A stretch of 42,347 nt of DNA from Novosphingobium sp. (GTDB lineage: Bacteria > Pseudomonadota > Alphaproteobacteria > Sphingomonadales > Sphingomonadaceae), in assembly GCF_030696665.1 (NCBI RefSeq), contig NZ_JAUYRV010000003.1, positions 1 through 42,347 on the forward strand. Direction: 5' to 3'. Below, in pieces: positions 33,943 to 41,415 of the stretch. Each line of letters starts with the position of its first letter. The first letter of the stretch is position 1. Below the pieces are notes generated by a model that searched no databases, was not told the origin of the DNA, and worked only from the letters and a program-made list of their open reading frames with translations. The position numbers and the translations under genes were made by a program.

Positions 33943-34145
33943 GCTAAATCCTTTCGCGCGGCGATGATCGCCTCGGGCGAGATGTCGAGCGCGAAGGACG
34001 CGTTGACAAGGTCTGCTTCGTGATTGGCGAGGAAATCGAGAACTGCCCCCAGAATGGCGGGATCTGACAGGCCAGCGCGCAATTCCTCCGGCGTCAGGCC
34101 GGTGAGATCGAGGAAGCGTTCGGCGCGGGGGGCGTCAGACAGCAC
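33939..34145 (-). CDS. DUF3572 family protein, start uncertain
   Basis: From the GTG at 34145 the protein has 68 residues and contains the family core RAERFLDLTGLTPEELRAGL and AVLDFLANHEADLV. The family usually has a further N-terminal helix. That helix is encoded here, in the same frame, just upstream (reading TDAAAIALQALGWV, 34184-34143), but no ATG, GTG or TTG occurs between it and the in-frame stop at 34251-34253. The only near-start codons are CTG (34214, 34250) and ATC/ATT. So the true start may be a CTG near 34214. Function unknown; it is divergent from divK and overlaps the HAD gene by 4 bases. Confidence 0.75.
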   Translation of the reverse strand: MLSDAPRAERFLDLTGLTPEELRAGLSDPAILGAVLDFLANHEADLVNASFALDISPEAIIAARKDLA

Positions 34146-34237
34146 CCAGCCGAGTGCCTGCAGGGCAATGGCAGCCGCATCGGTGGGGGAGGACGGCTCT
34201 CGGATGATTGTCAGGGCCTTTCGCGGTGCATAAGGGT

Positions 34238-34258
34238 CACCTAGGTGCAGTTAGGTGC
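34238..34258. promoter_or_regulatory. CACC/GGTGC phased repeat element, copy 2
   Basis: CACC (34238-34241), two bases, then GGTGC at 34244 and 34254, 10 bases apart, just before divK. The first part is the palindrome CACCTAGGTG. The same layout with three units is at 17175-17205. It probably controls divK or the divergent DUF3572 gene. Confidence 0.45.
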
Positions 34259-34274
34259 AGTTCGGGAAACAGGC

Positions 34275-34643
34275 GTGTCAGTGGCAAAAAGAATTCTGGT
34301 TGTCGAGGACAACGACCTCAACCGCAAACTGTTCTGCGACCTTTTGCGCGCCAAGGGATTCGAGGTGGAGCCGGTGGCCGACGGGCGCGTGGCGATCGAA
34401 CGCACGCGGGTGTTCATGCCGCACCTTGTCATCATGGACATCCAATTGCCCGACATTTCCGGGATGGACCTGATCGAGGCGCTGAAGGCAGACGAGGAAC
34501 TGAAAGGCATCCCGATCCTTGCCGTCACCGCCTATGCCGGAAAAGGTGATGAAGAGGCGATCCGCGATGCGGGCGCTGAGGGTTATCTGGCCAAGCCCGT
34601 GTCGATTGCGCCGTTCATGGTGGCGGTGAACGCGCTGGTTTGA
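34275..34643 (+). CDS. divK: Single-domain response regulator DivK
   Basis: About 122 residues from the GTG at 34275; a second GTG two codons on is possible. It is a receiver domain alone: acidic pair Glu11-Asp12 in VVEDND, phospho-acceptor Asp55 in VIMDIQLPD, Thr85 and Lys107 in LAKPVS. The opening KRILVVEDNDLNRKLFCDLL matches DivK, the alphaproteobacterial cell-cycle switch that modulates the PleC/DivJ kinases and, through DivL-CckA, CtrA. No pleD follows. It is divergent from DUF3572 and converges on the Pycsar-effector-like gene across an inverted repeat. Confidence 0.92.
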   Translation: MSVAKRILVVEDNDLNRKLFCDLLRAKGFEVEPVADGRVAIERTRVFMPHLVIMDIQLPDISGMDLIEALKADEELKGIPILAVTAYAGKGDEEAIRDAGAEGYLAKPVSIAPFMVAVNALV

Positions 34644-34701
34644 AGCGCTCGCCTGACCTTGGTTGAAGACTGTTCTGCACCGCTGCAACACAAACCTCTT
34701 T

Positions 34702-34791
34702 CGTCACCCTGAACTTGTTTCAGGGTCCATTTCTCACCAAAAACGGCAGCCAGATTGGCGAAATGGATCCTGAAACAAGTTCAGGATGACG
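34702..34791. repeat. REP-like inverted repeat element, type 2
   Basis: A 32-base arm (34702-34733) starting CGTCACCCTGAACTTG is repeated in inverted form at 34760-34791 with 30 of 32 positions matching. A copy reading CTGAACTTGTTTCAGG is a well-known dispersed repeat in sphingomonads. It lies between the convergent divK and Pycsar-effector-like genes and may work as a two-way terminator. Confidence 0.85.
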
Positions 34792-34833
34792 ACTGTGATA
34801 AAGTTAAGCGTCGCGTCGGCACGGCTTTTGATT

Positions 34834-35409
34834 TCAAGAATAGCGCACCACGTATTCGATCACGAAGGTAATCGCCGTCAGGCACAGGCCGACCATGAAG
34901 CTGCGATAGGCGATTGATAGGTAACGGTATTTCTTGCGCTGCAAGACCTGGCCGTTCTGGTAGATGTCGTGCAGCATCGTGCGGAAGATGGCCTCATCCG
35001 TGCGCAGATCGTCGAGGATTGAGAGCGTCCATTCCTCTTCGTCCATGTGCGTGAAGAAACCGAAGAACAGCTTGTTGGACTTGCCGTCGTTCAACTTTGC
35101 CGCATTCGGCCCGCTGATCGAGGGAAGTACGGTGAACACCGCACACATCGCTGAAACAAAAGCGAAAAGGGCCAGAACCCCGAGCGACCAAGGCATCGCG
35201 CCGTTCTTTGCCTGCCCGACCGAAATGGTGAACACCACAAACGTTGCGCCCATCAGGATCGAGGCTTTGGCATCCGCCATCTGGCTGAGCGACAGGTTGA
35301 TCTGCTGGCTGGTGCGGACGAGGTGGATCGCCTGATTGGAATAGACGGCAGGAGATGGCACCGGGGGCGACGCCTTCGGCGGTTCAGGCTGCGTTACAGT
35401 CTCTGCCAT
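34834..35409 (-). CDS. Pycsar-effector-like (DUF5706/PycTM) membrane protein
   Basis: The 191-residue protein has a Pro-rich N-terminus and LSLSQMADAKASILMGATFVVFTISVG, the first membrane helix with the DxKA signature of the Pycsar effector family. A second helix (WSLGVLALFAFVSAMCAVFTVL) and a third at the C-terminus (GLCLTAITFVIEYVV) follow. In Pycsar defence such proteins respond to cyclic pyrimidine nucleotides and disrupt the membrane. No nucleotide cyclase lies beside it. It is divergent from the sphingolipid ACP/SPT operon, so a non-defence role is possible. Family call good, function open. Confidence 0.8.
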   Translation of the reverse strand: MAETVTQPEPPKASPPVPSPAVYSNQAIHLVRTSQQINLSLSQMADAKASILMGATFVVFTISVGQAKNGAMPWSLGVLALFAFVSAMCAVFTVLPSISGPNAAKLNDGKSNKLFFGFFTHMDEEEWTLSILDDLRTDEAIFRTMLHDIYQNGQVLQRKKYRYLSIAYRSFMVGLCLTAITFVIEYVVRYS

Positions 35410-35554
35410 GATTCCCCCACAGGCGCATTTGCCGCATCTTTCGCGGATAACGCGGATGACACAAGGGGCGAACGCTTGACAAGCGGCGGCAATGGCCGCT
35501 TTTCGGCCTCAATCGTCTGGCAGGGGCCTTTTCCTGCCCATTGGAGAAGAATTG

Positions 35555-35794
35555 ATGGATCGCGCCGCTACCGCTGAAAAGATCGCCGAACTGATCGGCC
35601 CTTTCAACAAGAAGGGCATCGAGGTTACCGAGGCGACGACTTTTGCCGGTGATCTTGAATGGGACAGCCTGACCGTGATGGACTTTGTGGCGGCGATTGA
35701 GGACGATTTTGACATCATCATCAGCATGAACCAGCAGGCCGAGATCGAGAACTACGGCCAGCTGATCGATGCGGTGACGAAGCTTCAGGGATAA
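35555..35794 (+). CDS. Acyl carrier protein of the sphingolipid operon
   Basis: A 79-residue ACP from the ATG at 35555, with GGAGAAG 8 bases before it. The phosphopantetheine site is Ser38 in EWDSLTVMDFV, preceded by the typical acidic helix II start. It lies 4 bases before serine palmitoyltransferase, so it most likely presents the palmitoyl thioester to that enzyme, as AcpR does in Caulobacter. The frame runs open to 35492 but the family begins at 35555. Confidence 0.92.
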   Translation: MDRAATAEKIAELIGPFNKKGIEVTEATTFAGDLEWDSLTVMDFVAAIEDDFDIIISMNQQAEIENYGQLIDAVTKLQG

Positions 35795-35798
35795 CGCG

Positions 35799-36998
35799 AT
35801 GACCGATCTTTTCAGCAAGTTCGACCCGCTGATTGAACAGCGCCGCGCACTGCTGGCGGGCGGGGTGGAAGACCCGTTCAATCTGGTGATGGAGCGGGTG
35901 ATTTCGCCCACTGTGGCGGTGTGCAACGGGCGCGAGACGATCCTGCTGGGCACCTACAACTACATGGGCATGACCTTTGACCCGGACGTGATCGCCGCGG
36001 GCAAGGAAGCGCTGGACGATTACGGTTCGGGCACCACCGGCAGCCGCGTGCTGAACGGCACATACGCCGGGCACAAGGCCTGCGAACAGGCGCTGAAGGA
36101 CTTTTATGGAATGGACCACGCGATGGTCTTTTCCACCGGGTATCAGGCCAACCTTGGCATCATCAGCACGATGGCGGGCAAGGGCGACTACATCGTGCTC
36201 GACATCGACAGCCACGCTTCCATCTGGGACGGCTGCAAGCTGGGCGATGCCGAAGTGGTGCCGTTCAAGCACAACGACATCGTGGCGATGGAAAAGCGCC
36301 TGAAGCGCATTCCTGAGGGCGCGGGCAAGCTGGTGATCCTTGAAGGCGTCTATTCGATGCTGGGCGATATTGCGCCGCTGAAGGAAATGATTCGCATTGC
36401 CAAGGAAAACGGCGCGATGGTGCTGGTGGACGAGGCGCATTCGATGGGCTTCATCGGCCCCAACGGGCGCGGCGTGGCCGAAGATCAGGGCTGCCTTGAC
36501 GACGTGGACTTCGTGATCGGCACGTTCTCCAAATCAGTCGGCACGGTCGGCGGTTTCTGCGTGTCCAACCATCCGAAGTTCGAAATCCTGCGGCTGGTGT
36601 GCCGCCCCTATGTGTTCACCGCTTCGCTGCCGCCGAGCGTGATGCACACGGCGACGACCAGCATCCGCAAGCTGATGCACGGCGCCAACAAGCGTGCGCA
36701 TCTGTGGGAGAATTCCAAGACGCTGCACCAGGGTCTGCGCGACAAGGGCTTCACACTGGGCACGCCCGAAGCGCAGAGCGCGATCATCGCGGTGATCATG
36801 CCCGATCTGGAGCGCGGCGCGGCGATGTGGGAAGCACTGCTGCATGAAGGGCTTTACGTGAATCTTGCCCGCCCACCGGCAACGCCAGCGGGAATGACGC
36901 TGCTGCGCTGTTCGCTGTGTGCAGAGCACAGCGCTGAGCAGGTGCAGACAATCATCGGTATGTTCGAACGCGCCGGGAAGGCCGTGGGGATCATCTGA
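35799..36998 (+). CDS. spt: Serine palmitoyltransferase
   Basis: The 399-residue PLP enzyme of the alpha-oxoamine synthase family has His139 (DIDSHASIWDG), Asp211 and His214 (LVDEAHSMG) and the Schiff-base Lys245 (GTFSKSVGTVGGF), which equal the residues of Sphingomonas SPT shifted by 20. It condenses serine with a palmitoyl thioester to 3-ketodihydrosphingosine, the first step of sphingolipid synthesis. This is the soluble homodimeric type. The ACP gene is directly upstream (4-base gap) and the SGNH hydrolase start overlaps its stop (TGATG). Confidence 0.95.
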   Translation: MTDLFSKFDPLIEQRRALLAGGVEDPFNLVMERVISPTVAVCNGRETILLGTYNYMGMTFDPDVIAAGKEALDDYGSGTTGSRVLNGTYAGHKACEQALKDFYGMDHAMVFSTGYQANLGIISTMAGKGDYIVLDIDSHASIWDGCKLGDAEVVPFKHNDIVAMEKRLKRIPEGAGKLVILEGVYSMLGDIAPLKEMIRIAKENGAMVLVDEAHSMGFIGPNGRGVAEDQGCLDDVDFVIGTFSKSVGTVGGFCVSNHPKFEILRLVCRPYVFTASLPPSVMHTATTSIRKLMHGANKRAHLWENSKTLHQGLRDKGFTLGTPEAQSAIIAVIMPDLERGAAMWEALLHEGLYVNLARPPATPAGMTLLRCSLCAEHSAEQVQTIIGMFERAGKAVGII

Positions 36999-37780
36999 TG
37001 CGGTTTGCGTTGGCTGGAGTGCTTGCACTGGTGGCGACACCGGTGCTGGCGCAGAATGCCGCGCCTGCGGTGGTGACTCCGCCGGGCGAAGGCATGATGG
37101 AAAAGCCCTGCCCTGCTGACCAGCGCGGGCTGAACTTCGCCCATCCTTATGTTCGCCAGTATGACTGGGCGTGGCAGTGCCGCTTTGCCGAGGCCGACAA
37201 GCAATTGGCGCAGCGCCCGCGCGTGGTGTTCATCGGCGATTCGATCACCGAAAACTGGGTGGGCCTTGCGCCCGCTCTGTTCGTGAGCGGGGCGGTGGGG
37301 CGCGGGATCAGCGGGCAGACCAGCCCTCAGATTCTGGTGCGGTTCTATCAGGACGTGGTGCGGCTGAAACCGAGGGTCGTTCACATCATGGTGGGCACCA
37401 ACGATCTTGCGGGCAACACCGGGCCAAGCAGCCCGGAGATGTACACCAACCATGTGACCGCGATGGTCGATCTGGCGCAGGCCAATGGCATTGCCGTGGT
37501 GATCGGCAGCGTGTTGCCAGCCGCGAAGTTTCCGTGGAAACCGCAGCTGGCCCCGGCCAAGCCGGTGGTGGCACTGAATACTTGGCTGAAGGCTTTCGCC
37601 AAGGCGCGCAGCGCGGCGTTTGCCGATTATCACGCGGCGCTGGTGAATGCCGAGGGCGGGATCAATCCTGAACTTGCGCCCGACGGGATTCATCCCAACG
37701 CCAAGGGCTATGCCGTGATGGAGCCGATTGCGCGGGCGGCGATTGCCGAGGCGGAGAAGCTGGGCGCGGAGAAGCGCTGA
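36998..37780 (+). CDS. SGNH/GDSL hydrolase, exported
   Basis: The 260-residue protein has a signal peptide (MRFALAGVLALVATPVLA, then QN) and the four SGNH blocks: GDSITENW (Ser82), GRGISGQT, GTNDLAG and DGIHPN with the catalytic Asp and His. It should be a periplasmic esterase, perhaps on lipids or acetylated glycans. Its start overlaps the SPT stop by one base, so it is co-translated with sphingolipid synthesis; a role in trimming or maturing a sphingolipid is an attractive inference. Converges on the pseudouridine synthase gene. Confidence 0.9.
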   Translation: MRFALAGVLALVATPVLAQNAAPAVVTPPGEGMMEKPCPADQRGLNFAHPYVRQYDWAWQCRFAEADKQLAQRPRVVFIGDSITENWVGLAPALFVSGAVGRGISGQTSPQILVRFYQDVVRLKPRVVHIMVGTNDLAGNTGPSSPEMYTNHVTAMVDLAQANGIAVVIGSVLPAAKFPWKPQLAPAKPVVALNTWLKAFAKARSAAFADYHAALVNAEGGINPELAPDGIHPNAKGYAVMEPIARAAIAEAEKLGAEKR

Positions 37781-37828
37781 GTTTGCACATCAACGGGTCA
37801 GTTGAGCGAAAAGAAGCCTAGGCCCTGG

Positions 37829-38395
37829 TCAAGCCCGGGCTGACGTTTGTGTTTCCGATACCTCGCGCCATTCGCCTTGTGCAAGGCCTTCCAGCGACCA
37901 GTCGCCGATTTGCCAGCGGACGAGGCGCAGGGTGGGGTGGCCGATGGCGGCGGTCATGCGGCGGATCTGGCGGTTGCGGCCTTCGCGGATGGTGAGGCGC
38001 AGCCATGTGTCGGGGATCAATTTGCGCACGCGGATGGGCGGGTCGCGGGGCCACAGCTCAGGGTCTTCGATCAGTTCGGCATCGGCTGGGAGTGTGACGC
38101 CGTCTTTCAGGCGGACGCCTTTACGCAAGGCAGTGAGAGCGGCTTCATCGGGAATGCCTTCGACCTGCGCGAGATAGGTTTTGGGAAGCTTGAAGCGCGG
38201 GTCCGAGATGCGGGCTTGCAGGCGGCCATCGTCGGTGAGGAGGAGCAAGCCTTCGCTGTCGTGGTCCAGACGGCCTGCTGGATAGACACCGGGACGGTCT
38301 ATAAAGTTCGCCAGCGTGGGGCGCGGGGGGCCAGTGCGTTCGTCGGTGAACTGGCACAGGACGCCGAAGGGTTTGTTGAAAGCGATGAGGGTCAT
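37829..38395 (-). CDS. Pseudouridine synthase, RluE/RsuA type
   Basis: About 188 residues from the ATG at 38395 ([15 protein letters not shown]). The catalytic Asp44 is in [17 protein letters not shown], followed by KTYLAQVEG and [23 protein letters not shown], the RsuA/RluB/E/F signature. It isomerises a uridine in rRNA, probably 23S as RluE does; there is no S4 domain, as in RluE. The frame is open far upstream into the GST gene, but the conserved start is clear. GST ends 8 bases before its start. Confidence 0.92.
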   Translation of the reverse strand: MTLIAFNKPFGVLCQFTDERTGPPRPTLANFIDRPGVYPAGRLDHDSEGLLLLTDDGRLQARISDPRFKLPKTYLAQVEGIPDEAALTALRKGVRLKDGVTLPADAELIEDPELWPRDPPIRVRKLIPDTWLRLTIREGRNRQIRRMTAAIGHPTLRLVRWQIGDWSLEGLAQGEWREVSETQTSARA

Positions 38396-38403
38396 GGGCC
38401 TGC

Positions 38404-39024
38404 TTAGGCGGCTGGACCCTGTGCGGCAATCGCGCGCTGAAAGGCAGGTCGCTGTTTCAGGCGGGCGAAGTAGGCGCGCATGGCGTCGGACACGAATTCT
38501 TCGAGGCCAACCGAGAGTGCCAGCACGATCGCGTAACCCACTGAAATGTCGGCCATTGTGAAGCGATTGGCGGCGGCATAGTCTGCACCCAGCAGCGTTT
38601 CGGCATTGCGCAGGCGGGAGCCGAACCATTCGGCGTAATCGCGGGCGATTTCGGGGCGACGGTCTTCGGGCCGGGCGAAGACCTGATAGCGTAGGTGGAT
38701 GGTCTGCGGGAATGTCAGCGTCGCCTCGCCCATCACGAGGAAGTTGAGATAGGCGGCGTAGTCCGGCTCTTCCGGGGCGACGGCGAGATCGGTGGGGCCG
38801 TATTTCGTGGCGAGATAATGCGGGATGGCCACACTTTCCGTCATCCGCACGTCGCCATCGAACAGGACCGGAATCGTGCCGAGCGGGTTGAGATCGTACA
38901 TGCCTTCGTGCCGTTTGCGCGGCGGGAACGGGAGGACTTGGAGTTCGTAGGGCAGGCCCATTTCCTCCAACGCCCACAAGGCGCGGAAGGAGCGGGCGTT
39001 GTGGCAATGGTAGAGCGTCAGCAT
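38404..39024 (-). CDS. Glutathione S-transferase family protein
   Basis: About 206 residues from the ATG at 39024. The N-terminal thioredoxin-like domain has [19 protein letters not shown], the cis-Pro turn [10 protein letters not shown] and the glutathione-binding [11 protein letters not shown]. The C-terminal all-helix domain follows with [13 protein letters not shown]. The catalytic Ser would be Ser in NARSFR. Substrate unknown; beta/zeta-like members detoxify electrophiles. It lies 8 bases before the pseudouridine synthase start, on the same strand. Confidence 0.92.
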   Translation of the reverse strand: MLTLYHCHNARSFRALWALEEMGLPYELQVLPFPPRKRHEGMYDLNPLGTIPVLFDGDVRMTESVAIPHYLATKYGPTDLAVAPEEPDYAAYLNFLVMGEATLTFPQTIHLRYQVFARPEDRRPEIARDYAEWFGSRLRNAETLLGADYAAANRFTMADISVGYAIVLALSVGLEEFVSDAMRAYFARLKQRPAFQRAIAAQGPAA

Positions 39025-39183
39025 GGGGCCATGCTTTGCGCGGGTGCAGGTGGCGGCACAAGGGGCAGGTTTTGGCCGATTGCTCCGCGCCGGCCACGCT
39101 TCGATACAAAAGCGACAAGCCCGGTTCAGACTGCGCGGTGCATAGCGCCGCCGGATCGTTACTGACATCAGGGAGAGTAAGGC

Positions 39184-40059
39184 ATGCGGTGGTTTCGAGC
39201 TGCGACGGTTTCGGTACTGGCGTTGGCCGCAGCGCATCCGGTGATGGCGCAGAACGCCCCTGCCTTGCCAACGGGGACTTTGGCTGGTCAGGGCGCGCGA
39301 CCGGCAGGGCCGCCGATGCAACCGCAAGGCTGGACGATGACGGTAGGCGTCGCGCCGTTGTTCGGGATGGCGTGGCAGGGATCGAAGGATACCGCGCTAT
39401 CGATTTTCCCAGACTTGCGGGTGAACTACAAAGATACGCTGTTCCTGTCTGTGCCCGATGGGCTGGGGTGGAATGCGGTGAATGCAGACGGCTGGAAGGC
39501 GGGGCCGCTGGTGAAGCTGCGGTTTGGTCGTAATGAGAGCAACGGTGGATCGCCGTTCCAGATCACTGGCGGCAGCGATGCGCTGATCGGGATGGGCGAC
39601 GTTGGCGTGGCGGGCGAGGCGGGCGGCTTTGTGGAAAAGCGCTTTGGTGCAAGGCGGCAGTGGCGTGTGCGGGCCGAAGTGCGGCAGGGGTTTGGCGCGC
39701 ATCAGGGCGTGGTGGGCGATGTGCAGGCCGCCTATTCCGGGCGCACGGGCAAGGTGCTCTATTCGGTGGGACCGCGCGCGACGTTTGCCAGCGCGGATTA
39801 TGTGCAGACCTATTTTGGGGTGGATGCAGGGCAGGCGGCACGCACCGGCCTTGCGGTTTCCCGGCCTGACGGCGGGCTGGTGTCCTATGGGCTGGGCGGG
39901 AATGTGATCCGTCCGCTGGACCAGCGGCGCGTTGTGACTTTGTTTGCGGGCGTGGACCGGCTTGGCGGGGAGCCTGCCGGTTCAGCGCTGATCCGCGAGC
40001 GCGGGCAGCGCACGCAGTTCACGGTCGGGCTGGGGTATGGGTTCCGCTTCGGTCTTTGA
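39184..40059 (+). CDS. MipA/OmpV-family outer membrane protein
   Basis: The 291-residue protein has a signal peptide ([20 protein letters not shown], then QN) and repeated amphipathic beta strands with Gly and aromatic residues, ending in YGFRFGL, an aromatic/hydrophobic C-terminus expected for an outer membrane barrel. The run [33 protein letters not shown] fits MipA/OmpV. Members act in cell-wall enzyme scaffolding or as small porins. It is divergent from the GST gene and converges with the YqaA-like gene, directly abutting it. Confidence 0.85.
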   Translation: MRWFRAATVSVLALAAAHPVMAQNAPALPTGTLAGQGARPAGPPMQPQGWTMTVGVAPLFGMAWQGSKDTALSIFPDLRVNYKDTLFLSVPDGLGWNAVNADGWKAGPLVKLRFGRNESNGGSPFQITGGSDALIGMGDVGVAGEAGGFVEKRFGARRQWRVRAEVRQGFGAHQGVVGDVQAAYSGRTGKVLYSVGPRATFASADYVQTYFGVDAGQAARTGLAVSRPDGGLVSYGLGGNVIRPLDQRRVVTLFAGVDRLGGEPAGSALIRERGQRTQFTVGLGYGFRFGL

Positions 40060-40701
40060 TCAGGCGGCAGTAATCGCGGCGGCCTGTTCGCACTTGGCCT
40101 TGGTTTCTGCCGATTCGCCGCCGCCGAGCATGGTGACGGCAAGGAAACCGCCGACCACCAGAAGCACGAAGCCGATGGTGACGAGGCCCAGGTACTTGTC
40201 GATGAAGCGCTTGATCGGGGCGCCGAACAGGCGGAACAGCACGCCCACGATCATGAAGCTGATCGAGCGGGAGACAATGCTCGACAGGATGAACGGGACC
40301 AGCGGCATCTGGATGAAGCCGGCGGTGATCGTCAGCAGTTTGAACGGGATGGGCGTAGCGCCCTTGAGCATGATGATCTCTGCCCCGTATTCACGCAGAT
40401 AGCACGCAGCCTTGGGGAAGCTTTCCGACAGGCCGAGCGCGGCGAGGAGCTGGGTGCCGACCGTGTCGTAGAGGCCATAGCCAATGGCGTAACCAAGCAT
40501 TCCGCCGATTACCGACGCGATAGTAGCGATGGCGGCGAAGCGGACGGCCTTTTTGGGTGCAGCGAGACACATCAGGCCGAGCAGCGGGTGCGGCGGGACC
40601 GGGAAGAAGCTTGCCTCCATGAACGCGAACAGCGCCAGCCACAATTCGGCGTGGGGGTGCGCGGCCTTGGCCATTGTCCAGTCGTAGAGGCGGCGGAGCA
40701 T
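40060..40701 (-). CDS. YqaA-family (DedA/SNARE-associated) membrane protein
   Basis: About 213 residues from the ATG at 40701 (LRRLYDWTMAKAAHPHAE). It keeps the family segment FMEASFFPVPPHPLLGLM, GGMLGYAIGYGLYDTVG and MLKGATPIPFKLLTITAGF, with about five membrane helices. DedA-like proteins are lipid scramblases or transport-related; the exact role of YqaA is unclear. The frame is open upstream to 40905, across the strong opposite-strand promoter region, but I place the start at the conserved Met. Confidence 0.9.
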   Translation of the reverse strand: MLRRLYDWTMAKAAHPHAELWLALFAFMEASFFPVPPHPLLGLMCLAAPKKAVRFAAIATIASVIGGMLGYAIGYGLYDTVGTQLLAALGLSESFPKAACYLREYGAEIIMLKGATPIPFKLLTITAGFIQMPLVPFILSSIVSRSISFMIVGVLFRLFGAPIKRFIDKYLGLVTIGFVLLVVGGFLAVTMLGGGESAETKAKCEQAAAITAA

Positions 40702-40793
40702 CGGATACCCGTTCGTTGTTGCGGTGCGGCATTTAGGGGAGTGGCGCAGTTTCTGCCAGCGGAATTGCCGCGAACCTATTTGGCACTTTTTGG

Positions 40794-40822
40794 TTGACAT
40801 CGTCACGCTCATTCGGTACATA
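40794..40822 (+). promoter_or_regulatory. Sigma70-type promoter before the packaging genes
   Basis: TTGACA (40794-40799) is a perfect -35 element. TACATA (40817-40822) lies 17 bases later as -10. Transcripts would start near 40829 and run into the small terminase gene with a leader of about 100 bases. Confidence 0.6.
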
Positions 40823-40830
40823 ACAGGAAC
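40816..40830. promoter_or_regulatory. LexA-like box overlapping the -10 element
   Basis: GTAC, seven bases, GAAC (40816-40830) fits the alphaproteobacterial LexA site GAAC-N7-GAAC with one mismatch. Its place over the -10 element is right for a repressor. If real, the packaging genes are part of the SOS response. Confidence 0.45.
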
Positions 40831-40845
40831 ATCGCGAAAGACCGA

Positions 40846-40881
40846 GTCGCTCCGGGGCAAGAGGCCCAAGCAAGGAGCGAC
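40846..40881 (+). other. Hairpin in the leader of the packaging transcript
   Basis: GTCGCTCC (40846-40853) pairs perfectly with GGAGCGAC (40874-40881) around a 20-base loop that is itself purine- and GC-rich. It begins about 17 bases after the predicted start of transcription. It could be a regulatory leader, an attenuator or a stabilising structure. It has no U tract. Confidence 0.45.
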
Positions 40882-40932
40882 GGCCAGCGACACGCCTTTG
40901 ACCAATTCACCATAAATCTAGGATGGGCACGC

Positions 40933-41415
40933 ATGGCCGGATCGACTCCGTCCAAGTCTGGCGCAAGCCGGACGAGGATTTCTGCTGCGCACAGGACATC
41001 GGACAAACCGAACAACCGCCATTGGAGGAAGCACTTTCTGGCCACCTTGGCCGAGACTTCGAACGTGAGCGCCGCAGCGCGCAAGGCCAGGATCGACCCC
41101 AGCCATGCCTACAAGGTGAAGCGGACCGAAAACGCGTTTGCAGCGCAGTGGCGCGAGGCGCTGTGCGAGGGGTACGACCTGCTGGAGATGGAAGTGCTCC
41201 ACCGGTTGCGCTTTGGCGAGCCGAAGGACGGGGACGCCAAGTTCGACAATGCCACGGCCCTGCGGCTGCTTTCGCAGCACCGCGAGACGGTGGCGAAGGA
41301 GCGGGCGATCCGCGACAATGCCGATGTGGAAGAGGTGCGCGCCTCGCTTCACAAACGGCTGCTGGACATGCGCGACGAGGTGCTGGCGAGCCGCAAGGCT
41401 GCTTCAGGTGACTGA
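40933..41415 (+). CDS. Terminase small subunit-like protein of a GTA/prophage
   Basis: The 160-residue protein has a basic, disordered N-terminus and then HWRKHFLATLAETSNVSAAARKARIDPSHAYKVKRTENAFAAQWREAL, a helix-turn-helix typical for DNA-recognising small terminase subunits and the first gene of GTA clusters in sphingomonads. It would bind DNA at packaging start and feed the large subunit. Its stop lies 5 bases past the GTG of the large terminase (8-base overlap). Confidence 0.8.
   Translation: MAGSTPSKSGASRTRISAAHRTSDKPNNRHWRKHFLATLAETSNVSAAARKARIDPSHAYKVKRTENAFAAQWREALCEGYDLLEMEVLHRLRFGEPKDGDAKFDNATALRLLSQHRETVAKERAIRDNADVEEVRASLHKRLLDMRDEVLASRKAASGD

Noticed and set aside
34242..34262. 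Iteron-type replication origin
   Set aside because: Only two 10-base units, no AT-rich tract and no Rep or DnaA boxes nearby; a regulator site is more likely.
38396..39271. Long N-terminal extension of the pseudouridine synthase
   Set aside because: The frame is open through the GST gene by chance; the conserved protein starts at 38395.
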